A stretch of DNA of 64,000 nucleotides, from assembly GCF_021134715.1 (NCBI RefSeq), contig NC_060028.1, positions 4,052,501 through 4,116,500 on the forward strand, written 5' to 3'. The stretch comes from Daphnia pulex. Taxonomy: Eukaryota; Arthropoda; Branchiopoda; Diplostraca; Daphniidae. Position 1 is the first letter of the stretch. Every line of letters starts with the position of its first letter. The translations under genes were made by a program, and so were the position numbers. Below, in pieces: positions 9,554-20,089 of the stretch. The notes under the pieces were generated by a model, which ran no database searches, was not told the origin of the DNA, and saw only the letters and a program-made list of their open reading frames with translations.

Positions 9554-12500
9554 ATGGCAAATCTAAACCAGCAAGAAGGAGAGAATATCTCAAAGGATGT
9601 TAGTCACATTCCGAAGTTTAATGGAAAGAACTACCCATCATGGAAGTATGGAGTATGGCTGCTGTTCCGTCAGCATGGCCTCACAGAGATTGTTGAGAAC
9701 AATGCCACCAGACCAGCAGAAGTAAGACAAAGTCGTAACACAGTTGATTACATTAAAACTTATGCTCTAAATTTCTTACTGATAAGGCGACCAATGAAGA
9801 AGGTGTGGTCACAAATGGAGCTGTAATTGCTGCGTGGAATCGAAAGGACATTCTCGCAAGTGGTTTTCTGTATGCCACTGTAAATGAGGAGATGAGAGAT
9901 ACGCTCATCAACTGTGAAACTGCATCAGGCATGTGGAAAAGGCTATCCGATCAGTACATGCAGAATGCCACAGACAACAAGCATTTGCTGAAACAACAGT
10001 TCTTCCAACTACAATTCAGTCCTGGCCATGAGGTAATGCAGCATATCACAGCTATAGAAGCAATAGCAAAGCAGCTCAAAGACCTTGGAGAACCTGTCCC
10101 TGAGATTGACATCGTAAACAAAATCATCTGTACATTACCACCCAGCTTTCGAAACTTTCTGTCGGTATGGGACAGTCTACAAGAAGATGAAAAGACGGTG
10201 AGCTTACTCACAACCAGACTTTTGAAAGAAGAGAGAACAAACAAGAGGTTCAACAATGGTAAAAGCGACCCTGCAGATGAAGCCTTTTTCTCACCAAACA
10301 CTCAGCCAAACGAGTACAGACAAAGGCCACAGAACTACAGAGGAAGCCAACGTGGCAACAGAGGACATCGAGGATCGAGAGGTGGTTGGAGAGGTCAACC
10401 TGATGCAAAAAGAAGAAGAATGGAGTGTCACTACTGTCAAGAAGAAGGCCATTTCATTGCAAACTGTCGCGTTAGAATTCGAGATGAAAAGCAATCACAC
10501 GCTCATGTGGCAGAATCCAAGAAAGACCAGAAAGATCACGACTTTAGCTTGCAAAGCTCTACTAGAAATCGAAATGTTAGCTTTTCTGTCAGAAGCAATC
10601 TTGACTTCTTCGCAGACTCTGGTGCCACGTCTCATATGTCAGATCAACAACAGTTCTTCGACACACTCGAGATGATTGATTCAGGAACTCGAACAGTATC
10701 TGGAGTTGGTGGTGTCTCTCTTCCTGTTCGTGGACGAGGCGACATAAGAATTGAAACTACGGTGAATGGAACAACCCGAACTGGACTAATAAAGGATGTG
10801 CTGTATGTACCAAATCTTGGCACCAACCTATTCTCAATCGGCACAGCAACTGAGAACGGAACTGAAATACACTTCAACAACAACCAAGTCCATTTTTCAC
10901 GCGAAGGAGTCATATTTATGGTCGGCCAGCGAGCCGGAAGAGGCCTTTATCATCTTAACATCAGAGTGGTTCCAAAGGAAAAGGCAATGACGGGTAAATA
11001 GACAATCTTTTTTTTTTACTAAACATGCATATGTAAGAAATTTCTTTTTGGTTAATTTGAAACGCTCATTGGAATCTTAGCCTTGTATACTATCTGGTCG
11101 GTCAGCCCCAAGCTGTTAATAGATATATTAGATACATCACAGATTGATATAGACAATTTTTCTTTTTCTACAGCTGGAAGTAAGGAAGCTGAAATCAAAC
11201 TGTGGCATGAACGCCTTGGCCACATCAGTAACACTACAATCTGGAAAATGTTTCGGGAGAAAGCAGCTGATGGCCTAAATCTTACAACACGTGGCGACAC
11301 TCCAACCCCACTCTGCGCAGATTGTATGAAGGGAAAAATGACTCGATTACCTTTTCCATCTGGCCGTAATCGGGCCACTGACATAGGACAACTCATACAC
11401 TCTGATGTATGTGGACCCATGCAAGTTACCTCACCAGGAGGAGCACGCTACTACGTGATTTTTAAGGACGACTACAGTGGATGGACTGTAGTCCACTTCA
11501 TTCAACGCAAATCCGAAGTAGAAGAGAAGTTTAAAAATTATACAGCTCGACTGCGTGTTGAGAAGGGAAAAGCCGTCAACACACTCAGAACCGACCGAGG
11601 AGGAGAATATGTGGGGAAAAGCTTCAACGACTGGCTAGAAAGTGAAGGTATTCGACATGAGATGAGTGCAGCCTATACCCCACAACAAAATGGCGTCTCC
11701 GAAAGATATAACAGAACTGAAATGGAGTCAACTCGCTGCCTACTATTCGCCAGAAAAGTAAAGTTTATTTTTTTTGTTTTGTATTATATACATCATCCAA
11801 TAAGCTCTTTTTCTCTCCATCTCAAGGTTCCTATAGAACTTTGGGCTGAGGCTGCTAATTACTCGAATTACATCCGGAATCGAGTACTGTCAAGCACTGG
11901 TACAGTCACCCCTTACGAAATCTGGTTTGGAAAGAAACCAGACCTTTCCCATCTCCGAGTTTTCGGCTCACAAGCATTCATTCATATTCCGGACGAAAGA
12001 AGAAAGAAACTAGATGAAAAAAGTATGGAAGGGATTCTAGTTGGATATTGTGACACATCCAAAGCCTACAGAGTCTGGGATCCAGTTACCCGAAAAGTGA
12101 AAATCAGCCGTGACATTAGGATCAACGAGGGTGCGATTCCAGAAACAACACATAGCGCCCCAGAACTTGATGATCCAGTCACCTTTCTGCGATTCATGCT
12201 ACCAACGAGCCACATACAGATTCAAGAACCGGTACATGAGATCCCACAAGTAGAAGAACCGGACAATCCACCAGTAGAAGCTCCAAACATCAATGTTCCA
12301 GTCTGCGATGCAGTGCAAAATGATGAACAGCCTGAAGCAGTGGAAATCGAAGATGAACCAGCTGCCTCTAAACCACGCTCTACTACCAAGAAGATGCTCG
12401 AGCCAACAAGACACTCTAGGAGAATTGAAAATCAAAAACGAGGTGTGAGTCTTATGTCTTTGGAACAATACAGCGACGATCCTGATGAGCCAACAAACTA

Positions 12501-14199
12501 CAACGACGCACTTTCATCTCAGGACGGAATTCTATGGAAGAAAGCAGTGGACGAAGAGTACTCATCCCTAATTGAAAATGGAACTTGGACACTAGTACCA
12601 CTTCCGTCAAACCAAGTCCCAATAAAATGCAAATGGGTCTTCAAGATCAAACCTGGTCACAATTCTGTTGCTGCAAGATACAAAGCTCGCCTGGTAGCCA
12701 AGGGCTACAGCCAAAGAAAAGGAATCGATTACAAAGAAACATTTGCGCCAGTCGTAAAGCACACTTCACTTCGATTGATCCTGGCCATAGCAAGTAAAGA
12801 AGACCTCGACATGCTACAGCTAGATATAAAGACGGCGTTTCTTTATGGTGACCTAGAAGAAGACCTGTATATGGAACAACCGGAAGGATACCTTGACGAG
12901 AACAAATCGGACTATGTATGCAAACTGAAGAAATGCATTTATGGCCTCAAACAGGCACCAAGAGCCTGGCATCAAAAGTTCAATGCTTTCCTACTGAAGT
13001 TTGGTCTCACTCAAAGCGCAGCCGACCCTTGCATACTATTCCGCCATCAACAGGGAGAAATAACGATTGTGGCAATCTATGTTGACGACGGATTAGTAAT
13101 GAGCAACAAGAAACATCTTCTTACGGAAATGACTGAGTATCTTGGCACTCACTTCCAGATTCGATGTCTACCAGCAGATCGTTTCATTGGACTGGATATC
13201 ATAAGAGATCGGTGTCAGCGCAAGATATATCTAAGCCAGCATCATCTGATAACAAAGGTGTTAAAAAGGTACAGCAGTAACCTTTTTTTTTTGTTTTGTT
13301 TTGTTTGTTTTATAAAGTGTTTGCAATATATATCTCACCCCCTCTTTTACCTAAGCAGATTCAATCTTGCTGAATGCAATTCAAAAGTGATACCGGCAGA
13401 TCCAAACAGTCGTCTCACATCACAAATGTGTCCCACTGATGAAAGAGCGATGGAGGCGATGACAAAGGTCCCTTACCGTGAAGCAGTAGGCTGCCTTATG
13501 TACATTATGGTACTATCCCGACCAGACATCGCATTTGCGGTGAGCCAAGTTGCCCAACACTGCCAGAACCCAGGGCCAGCTCACTGGAAGGGTGTTCAGC
13601 GAATTTTCTCCTATCTACATGGAACCTCAGACTACGGGCTCTGCTTCAATGGAAACGACCATGACGAGCTAATAGGTTACACCGACGCTGACTACGCGGG
13701 AGATTTGGATACCAGAAAATCAACGTCTGGATATGCCTTCATCTACCAAGGTGGAGCAGTGTCATGGGCCAGTCGGCGACAGCGGTGCACCTCTCTGTCT
13801 ACCACAGAGTCAGAATTTGTGGCTGCCTGCGAAGCAGCTAAGGAGGCTGTTTGGATCCAACGCTTACTCTCGGAGATCAAAAATTGTGAAGCCAAGACCG
13901 TTCAAATTCGATGTGACAACCAGAGCTCAATAAGTCTTATCCGAAATCCAGAGCATCATCAAAAGACTAAACACATCGAAGTAAAATACTTTTTTGTTCG
14001 TGACCAGCAAAAAGCCGGTAGGATCGATGTAACTTATATCGGCACTGAAGACCAGCTGGCCGACATGCTAACAAAGCCACTACCAAGACCTCGGCTGGAA
14101 GACCTACGCGGAAGGATTGGTGTGGTACTCGTGAAAGATTCAGCTACTTATAATTTGAGGGAGAATGTTGAAATATGTTCTGTAGCAAATAATAAGTAG
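9554..14199 (+). CDS. copia gag-pol polyprotein, split by four apparent introns
   Basis: Coding segments are 9554-9721, 9787-10993, 11174-11757, 11827-13268 and 13359-14199. Their lengths (168, 1207, 584, 1442 and 841 nt) keep one frame and give about 1413 codons, ending 34 nt inside the 3' LTR. Domains in order: Gag with zinc knuckle CHYCQEEGHFIANC (about 10428), aspartic protease DSGAT (about 10617), the HHCC pre-integrase zinc region (LWHERLGH, CADCMKG), integrase core with Asp in HSDVCGP, Asp in RTDRGGEY and Glu in NGVSERYNRTEME, reverse transcriptase with YVDD (about 13081), and RNase H with YTDADYAGD and TESEF. The gaps (65, 180, 69 and 90 bp) all begin GT and end AG after a T-rich tract. 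They interrupt conserved regions exactly. The 69- and 90-bp gaps also lack stops, so unspliced RNA would insert 23 and 30 residues there. No disabling mutation is seen apart from these. Confidence 0.93.
14157..14165 (+). other. Polypurine tract of the copia element
   Basis: GAGGGAGAA abuts the 3' LTR. This is the expected plus-strand primer position. Confidence 0.75.
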
Positions 14200-14594
14200 G
14201 GTGCTGTTTAGCCCTACTGTCTGTCTCTACCTTCTTTACCCTGCCCTAGCAGACACTCAGCTCAGGCCTCGTGTGTTATATCGCTCACTCTCTCTTTCTG
14301 ACAGTCACCTAAAGTAGTCACAACTTATATTGTCTATACAGTACTAAAGGTATCTCGATATTCCATCTAGTGTAACCCTATCTTCTAACTCACAGGTATA
14401 TATGCTTACACACGTAATTGCTTGTCTATCCATGTATGTGAATATTTGTATGTGTTGTTGGACAGTTTGTCCTATCCAAGTGACGATGTGCGTCAGCACA
14501 TGTTTGCCCTATGGGAGAGCCATAGAGATGAGAATACAGAGTTCCTTGCTGAGATTGAAGTAATAAAGTGTGTTCCTTGTTTTATTCTTCAACA
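14166..14594 (+). repeat. 3' LTR of the copia element
   Basis: It is identical to the 5' LTR at 9086-9514 over all 429 bases by direct reading. It contains the last codons and the TAG of gag-pol (14197-14199). Confidence 0.95.
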
Positions 14595-14767
14595 TTGGGA
14601 TATGTGCTAAAGAACAAACGAGGATTGTTCGGATGTTTCACTCTTCACTCTGGAAAGGCTTGGTAAATTGGTATTAAGCATGATTTACTGTTTCTCAATA
14701 ATTTTAAGTTATTTTACTTTTCAAGTTATGTCAAATTTTCGCCCTACTCAATCAAATTCTCGAGTAT

Positions 14768-15157
14768 TATACATTGCACCAGAGGTTATTTTCGTGGTTT
14801 GTTGTCATTCCGAGTAATAGCAACATAGTTCCTGAATGTTTTTTGTTATCACATCTGCAATACCCAAGCTTTATATGAACTCAACATTGTTGAGGAATTC
14901 AATAGGTAAACATTAAACATATTTTACAGTAACATTTTTTTTACTGCTACACCAACTACTTTACACAAGGTGTAGGATTACCTTGACATTGATAACAGCA
15001 AATCATAAACAAGGTTATTTATTTTTTTTGCAATTTTCAGGTTCTTTCTTGACCTGAGTTATTGGTACTTTTACATTGCTCAGTGTTGTAGGGAAATGCA
15101 TTCCCAACAGTTTTGATTTCCCAATACAAAGAATGCAACCAACTTCAATCCACTGGT
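14768..15157. repeat. Dispersed ~390-bp repeat, copy 1
   Basis: It is nearly the same sequence as 31363-31745 and in the same orientation, starting TATACATTGCACCAGAG and ending near AATCCACTGGT. On the minus strand both copies read WIEVGCILCIGKSK and SNVKVPITQVKKE, so the repeat may come from a gene or an element with coding capacity. I do not recognise that protein. Copy 2 has a stop between these two pieces. Confidence 0.75.
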
Positions 15158-15792
15158 AGAGATGGAGCTGTTCCATTATATTTATTTTTCCTAAATGTTT
15201 AATTGAAAACAGTTTGTGGTTGTTTTCAATAAAAAATTGACAGATGACAACCACCAAGACCCTATTATTTTATCACCACAACCGCACATCATCCTTTGTT
15301 TATTAAACCTCTGAAGTTTGGTGCTCTTTGAAACCTCCAGGGCAGTGATACCGGAATACCAATTGCAGCATCATCTTCAATCACACGGCAGTAGCAATAC
15401 TGCTTGCTGTTGTGCAATTCCTTCCTTACATTCTTCCTTGCTGCAAGCATCATATTTGACTATCCGAGCGACTACCCAACCGACGTCCAGGTGGATAACT
15501 CTTACTGCCTCCTACTACCGTGCTCTCAACAACAGCAGAGAGTTTTTTTTTTCTTTATTGTTTATTTTTTTGTGATTTGTAATGGCGCCATGGCGGTTTC
15601 TTGAGTATGACGAGGCGCAGATGATTATTAATTGCGAGGAGAATATTGTGAGTATCAAGTGTTATTTTAAGAAAATCGATGAGCTATAGAGCAGGCATCC
15701 CCGAGGATAATAACTTTCTTCCTTGAATAACTAAGTTAATTCATAAAAATTTATTATCAGTGTATTTCATGTTACAACTAATACAGATGCAA

Positions 15793-16921
15793 CAACAGAA
15801 ACTAATACAGATACAAGCTGTTTAGGCTAATCTCAATAGCGAAAAAGAGAATTGATCCGACGACTTCTATTTCCAGCAAATAGAACGCTCCTTGCAAGCT
15901 TTCTAACAAGAAAGAAATGCGCTCGTTGCTGGCTTTCTTCGGGTTCCACTTGCCCAGTTTTTTGGTGAAAATCGCCGTGTGGTGGTCGATCAAGCCGGAT
16001 TCGATCAAACGCTAGATGCCTTTGTCAAAGTACGATTTTAGCTAAGAATTCTTCTGCAAGCCGAAAGCCACCCAGGCCGGCACGATATTCTCCTCGATGA
16101 GGTGAACTCTGGTCACGGCGGCCGTCTTCGGGTACATGGTGACCGCCACGTAGAGAAATTTATTCAAATTGGGCGGCCGAGGAGCCGCGGACTCGAGTGA
16201 CAAGAACATCCCCGCGAGGTTGTAGTTGGGAATCAGGTCCTCTCCGATCTTCTTCTCCAGCTCCTTGGTCTAATTGAGGGGAATAGACTTGAGGAAACCA
16301 CCGAAAAAGAGTTTCTTCAATCAGCTGTCGACCAATTGTTGGAGGGTATCGATGCTCGGCGACGTGAACGGAAACGTCATGAAGGAAATGAGTCCCGAAC
16401 GGTAGCCGGTCGTCAGGATGAGGGCCCCGAACAGCTACCAGATTATGAACATCCGGTTGGCGTTGGATGTGATGTTCTGCGACTGGACCTGCATGATGGA
16501 CAAGTTTCCGATGACGTAGACGCAGCAGAACTAAAAATAAGCAAAGACGTTGTTTCTTGTCGTCGACGGAGAAGCTTGGTACGAGTAATTGGCCACCAGG
16601 TAGAGCATGATGACCACAACGACGGCGGAGGCGATGGTGGCCATCCAGGTGGGCCAGGTGAAGGAAAAAAAGGGCCGTTCATTTGGCGTAGGGCTGCGGA
16701 GCCGGAACGAGAAACGTTTCGTAGCCAATGTTGTAGACTTTGGTGTAGCTAATTAAGGGTGCCCTGATGATAGAAATGTAGATTCCTCTGACGACGTGGT
16801 CGACTTCCTTCCGGGCCAGCTTGCCCAGAAATCCGGTGAAAGAGAAATGACCTCCGGAACCGAAGATTTCGCCCCACATTTCGTTGAGCGACGCCTGGAC
16901 AAAGTCGTAGGTGAAGTGCAA
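15793..16921 (-). pseudogene. Ionotropic receptor (iGluR family) pseudogene
   Basis: The upstream segment (16683-16921) resembles the ligand-binding S1 region (NEMWGEIFGSGGHFSFTGF, then KVYNIGYETFLVPAP). The next segment (16531-16728) has FFSFTWPTWM and a hydrophobic first membrane segment. Then come the pore/second-membrane region (LTTGYRSGLISFMTFPFTSP), S2 sequence (VPAWVAFGLQKN, RLIESGLIDHHTAIFTKKLG) and a last membrane helix (LLEIEVVGSILFFAIEI). This is the layout of arthropod ionotropic chemoreceptors, which act as cation channels in sensory cilia. After one frame change near 16680, a single frame is kept for about 290 codons but is broken by stops at 16531, 16435, 16321, 16270, 16042 and 16012; five are TAG and one (16321) is TGA. 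No introns are apparent. The segment is visibly more GC-rich than its surroundings. Confidence 0.8.
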
Positions 16922-17317
16922 ATGATCGGTATTTTATATCATCGGTATGATATTTTATATTCCTTGTGCTCCTTATGGCACAATGAGAAGTCATGATTTG
17001 CGTCCCTCATTTTTGGAGGGATTAAACTTCACGGGATAGAAAAGGGTTTTCAAATAAAACAAGGGGGGTGTTCTTAATAGCTTGGTGGGTACTGTACATC
17101 TAGTGAGTCAGCAATTTTAAGGCACATTTTCTTGTAACATTTGTTACAAGACAAGACATTTGTTCATTGCAGGGAATTACTGCTCATAAGCATCATCTTC
17201 TTCGTAGATAAACGGAGAGTTTGAATTAATTTTTTGCTTTCCTATAAAACTATTCATTTTTTCCCATGTTGCATGCAACACAATATGGAAAAAAACATGG
17301 CAAAATTTCTTAATCTT
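16922..17317. other. Stretch without a recognised feature
   Basis: This is AT-rich spacer between the receptor pseudogene and the F-box fragment. A small direct repeat of ATATTTTATATCATCGGTATG-like units lies at 16926-16960. Nothing else can be defended. Confidence 0.4.
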
Positions 17318-17608
17318 CTAATAACTAATAACACATAACTGATTCACAGAGTAAAACAGATGGAGATGGCTGTACAAGTGGTAAAAGAATTGGGAATAGT
17401 GTGCCCGATTTGAGCTTACAATCCTTTTAAAAAGCTGTTCCCATAATTGTCCACTAATGAATGCTTCTCTCAATACAGACACTCTTTCAGCTGCATTCAA
17501 ATCATAAACATCTAAATATTGCAGAATTTCAACAGCAATTTCCCCCAGCAGCTTCCTTCCTTTAAAAAGCCAATGATAAAATCGGAATAAATAGCACAGC
17601 GTAAACAT
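17318..17608 (-). pseudogene. F-box domain fragment
   Basis: The minus-strand frame reads LLGEIAVEILQYLDVYDLNA, then AERVS, LREAF and GQLWEQLFKRIV. This fits the F-box consensus (LP.EI...IL.YLD..DL..AE.VC..W......LW..L..R), closest in feel to the beta-TrCP/FBXW family of SCF ubiquitin ligase adaptors. Only this one domain is present; no WD40 repeats or leucine-rich repeats follow. It may be a single exon of a longer gene or a stranded duplicate. Confidence 0.55.
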
Positions 17609-18586
17609 GAAGGAGGAATAACGTAAAGCAATGAGAGTTGAAAGGCTAATTGTACTAAGAAGGTTGAAAATAATATCATTTAAACAACTAGATTGGGTTT
17701 AACTCAAATTTTTGCACTGCTAAATACGTCTTCAATTTCAGAGCACACACGAAATGGCAAAATGCAGTTAGTAATTTGAAGCTTTAGCAAGTTTACATTT
17801 GCAACTACCGTAGATTGCAGAAGAAGCTGCGGAACACAAAGATAGCTGACATTAGAACGAATTTTCCCTCTCAGATCAAAGCCATCAGCTGTTTGCCTGC
17901 TTCTGCGTAACTTGCTTTTATAGTAATTTCATTTGTCAGGATAGTTCTACTCGTAGTTTGTTTTGGTTTTTTTAACTATTGACTATTAACAAGAGTTTAA
18001 ATTTCACTACGCTATATATTTAAAGTTGAGTAAAAGTTTGAAGCAAGTCAACATTTCAACGTCATTTGGCCCAGTCAACATGAGTACTACAGATGCTGGT
18101 ATAGTTGGTTTGAATAGAATTCTACAGGAACCGGGGAAAAGTAACTATTATGCTTCTGAAATACATCATTTTGGTTCAAACATTTGGGGATACTCTTTTT
18201 CCTTTTATCGAGTTTTTTGTGTGGACTGAGACTGGTTTTAGTAAGTAAATATTCTTTTGAATCAGTCCCTTTCAGACACAATTAAATAGATCTGACAACA
18301 CACAGGAGATTGGGCAAGAGTTCATAAAGAAATTAAAGACAGATAGGAGCGGATGTATCACAGAAGTTAACCAATAATATACAATATAAAAGGTAGATGA
18401 GAGATTTTGTGAAAAAAAAAGAGTATGTAAGCAGAGAACAGAGATAGATGGAGAGAGCGGGGAAAAATGGGCACATTTCAAACAAACAAAAGAACAAAAC
18501 GTTTTCTCAGTGGATGGGTTCTTTTAAAAACAGAGACAGCGATGAGAAGAGTGACTAGGAGTAAAAAAAAAGAACAAGAAATGTAG
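17609..18586. other. Stretch without a recognised gene
   Basis: This is low-complexity AT-rich sequence. A short plus-strand frame near 18026-18229 has no recognisable domain. Confidence 0.35.
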
Positions 18587-18778
18587 AGCCTAGTAAACAA
18601 AATAATGGACTAGTAAACGGCCGAACGGCCTAGTGAACAGGCTAACGGCCTAAAAAACGGACTGACGGCCTAGTAAACGGCCTGACGGCTTAGTAGACGG
18701 CCTAACAGCCTAGTGAAAGGCCTGATTGTGACGGCATAGTAAACGGCCTAATAAATAGCCTAGTGAAAGGCTTTACTG
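18587..18778. repeat. Minisatellite, ~20-bp units
   Basis: There are about nine degenerate units of CCTAGTAAACGGCCTGACGG. Most units are 19-21 bp; two are lengthened to 24-26 bp. Units differ from each other by several substitutions, so the array is old. Confidence 0.85.
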
Positions 18779-19094
18779 AACAGCTTATGTGGGATTTTTT
18801 AGACAAAGTTGCCATATTTGAAGAGAAAACGAAAATTAATATGGCGACATGGTAAAGAATAAATGTTTGGTGCCAGAATTACCTTGCGGTTAAAGGGATA
18901 AGACAACGAATTTTTAGTTTCCCACAAGTGTGTTAGTGTTTAGTCACGTATTTTTCAGTAGGTCATGCGGAAAATAGTTTAATACACGTGCCATTCGCCA
19001 AAATTTTAACACAGTTGTGCGTATTTTTGTTTCCTGTGTTTGTGTACTTGATTTTTTGGGATTTGTATTTGAAAAATAGAAGAACTTGAAGACA

Positions 19095-20089
19095 ATGAGA
19101 AATTCAAAAGAAAAGCAAGTGGAGGAAAAACCATGTCCAAATGATTGGACAGCAAATGACTTGTTGGATCTAGCATTAATGAAAACCAACAGTGAAAGCT
19201 TAAGTTTATTTGCTGTGCAATTCGACAAATTCTGTAAGTTTCCTCCCTTTTAACCATTTCTTTCCGGGGTGATTGTTTTTACTATTGTTGGGGAAAATTT
19301 ACCCGATGACAAACGAGAAAAAAAAGTCGCTAGACAAGTACTTTGGTTCAAATAAAAGCTGCACACAAAAAACGAGTGCCAAGGCTTTCGTTTTTTCCCC
19401 GTCTGTTTACACAAGACGTTTGTGCTTTTTAAACGAAAGAGAGAGATTTGCGGCAAAAAAATCACGTTCTTTTTCAAACGAAACCCCTCAATAACCTTGC
19501 CATCGAGCAAGGTTAAAAGCAAACAAGCAACAAAGAGACTGTATTGGGCAGTATTTTTCCTGTTGAGGTAGCGAAAGAGAAAGGGGAGACTCTTCTCTCG
19601 GGGAGCTGATCGGTTTGGTTTTAAAAGATTAAAATCAAGGGGTTATTAAAATTAGAATAAAATTAGATTAAAACCTTGGGTTTAACAGATTGAACAATTA
19701 ACAGATCATTTTCAATTTTTAAATTAACAGTGCAAGGGGACGACGAAATGTTATACCCATTACCTCCGAGAAAAAATGGTTTCAAAAAAATTAAGGACGT
19801 CATGGAAAATATTAACGTCCATGCAGAAGATCATGGATGGAATTGCATGAACCCAGGACATCAGGGATCTGTATCCAATCTAAAAATGGTAACCCATTTC
19901 TGTGACACCTGTCATTGTTCTGGTCAGCCTACTACAAAACTGAAAAAATCGACTCTTCCTAAATTGATCCCAATTATTTCTACAGGACCGATCTTCATGG
20001 TTGTTCTGGTGTCTCGATCCTCAAGTGGTAAGAAATACCACAGAAGATATTATAACTTGAGGCAGACAATTGTTACAAAGAAAAGGTAA
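19095..20089 (+). CDS. Unidentified two-exon gene
   Basis: ATG at 19095 opens exon 1 (to 19233), beginning MRNSKEKQVEEKPCPNDW. The donor GTAAGT is followed by a 497-bp intron ending TTAACAG at 19730. Exon 2 (19731 on) joins in phase and reads LQGDDEMLYPLPPRKNGF, later HGWNCMNPGHQGS and HFCDTCHCSG. Cysteines and histidines in exon 2 hint at a metal site, but I recognise no family. The frame stops at 20087-20089; a donor-like GTAAAA overlaps that stop, so the true 3' end may differ. Confidence 0.4.

Larger units (their letters stand above)
9086..14594 (+). mobile_element. Full-length Ty1/copia LTR retrotransposon
   Basis: It is 5.5 kb long. Its 429-bp LTRs start TGTTGAA and end TTCAACA. It is flanked by the 5-bp target duplication TTGGG (9081-9085 and 14595-14599). 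Compared base by base, the two LTRs are identical, so the insertion is recent. A primer site follows the 5' LTR, a purine tract precedes the 3' LTR, and one gag-pol gene fills the interior. The order protease, integrase, reverse transcriptase, RNase H is that of copia (Pseudoviridae), not Ty3. Confidence 0.97.
8372..14664 (+). pseudogene. Unidentified host gene interrupted by a copia element
   Basis: An exon-like stretch at 8372-8518 (IERRLDLVGRIKHEPKLVSE) is followed by one starting near 8595 (LQAADPKAGRMPNENLSP). The last exon runs 8832-9085 in one open frame (FNQPAESYDLHPYFPVTPFL, later ENGSFFIENMLSE and NNLPNWGFSHPL). The copia element begins at 9086. If it and one TTGGG duplication are removed, the frame continues at 14600 as GYVLKNKRGLFGCFTLHSG and stops at a TAA near 14662-14664. 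The insertion therefore sits in a coding exon close to the C-terminus. The middle of the gene (8690-8830) has competing frames, so the exon structure there is unsure. I do not recognise the protein. Confidence 0.55.

Noticed and set aside
11083..14199. Pol as one continuous 1038-codon frame including the 69- and 90-bp gaps
   Set aside because: The inserted residues interrupt conserved integrase and RT/RNase H linker regions, and both gaps have GT-AG ends, so they are better explained as introns. The continuous reading is kept only as a possible unspliced product.
16336..16752. 138-codon plus-strand open frame
   Set aside because: Antisense shadow of the GC-rich ionotropic receptor pseudogene. 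Composition is of the Arg/Gly/Asp type produced by complement reading.
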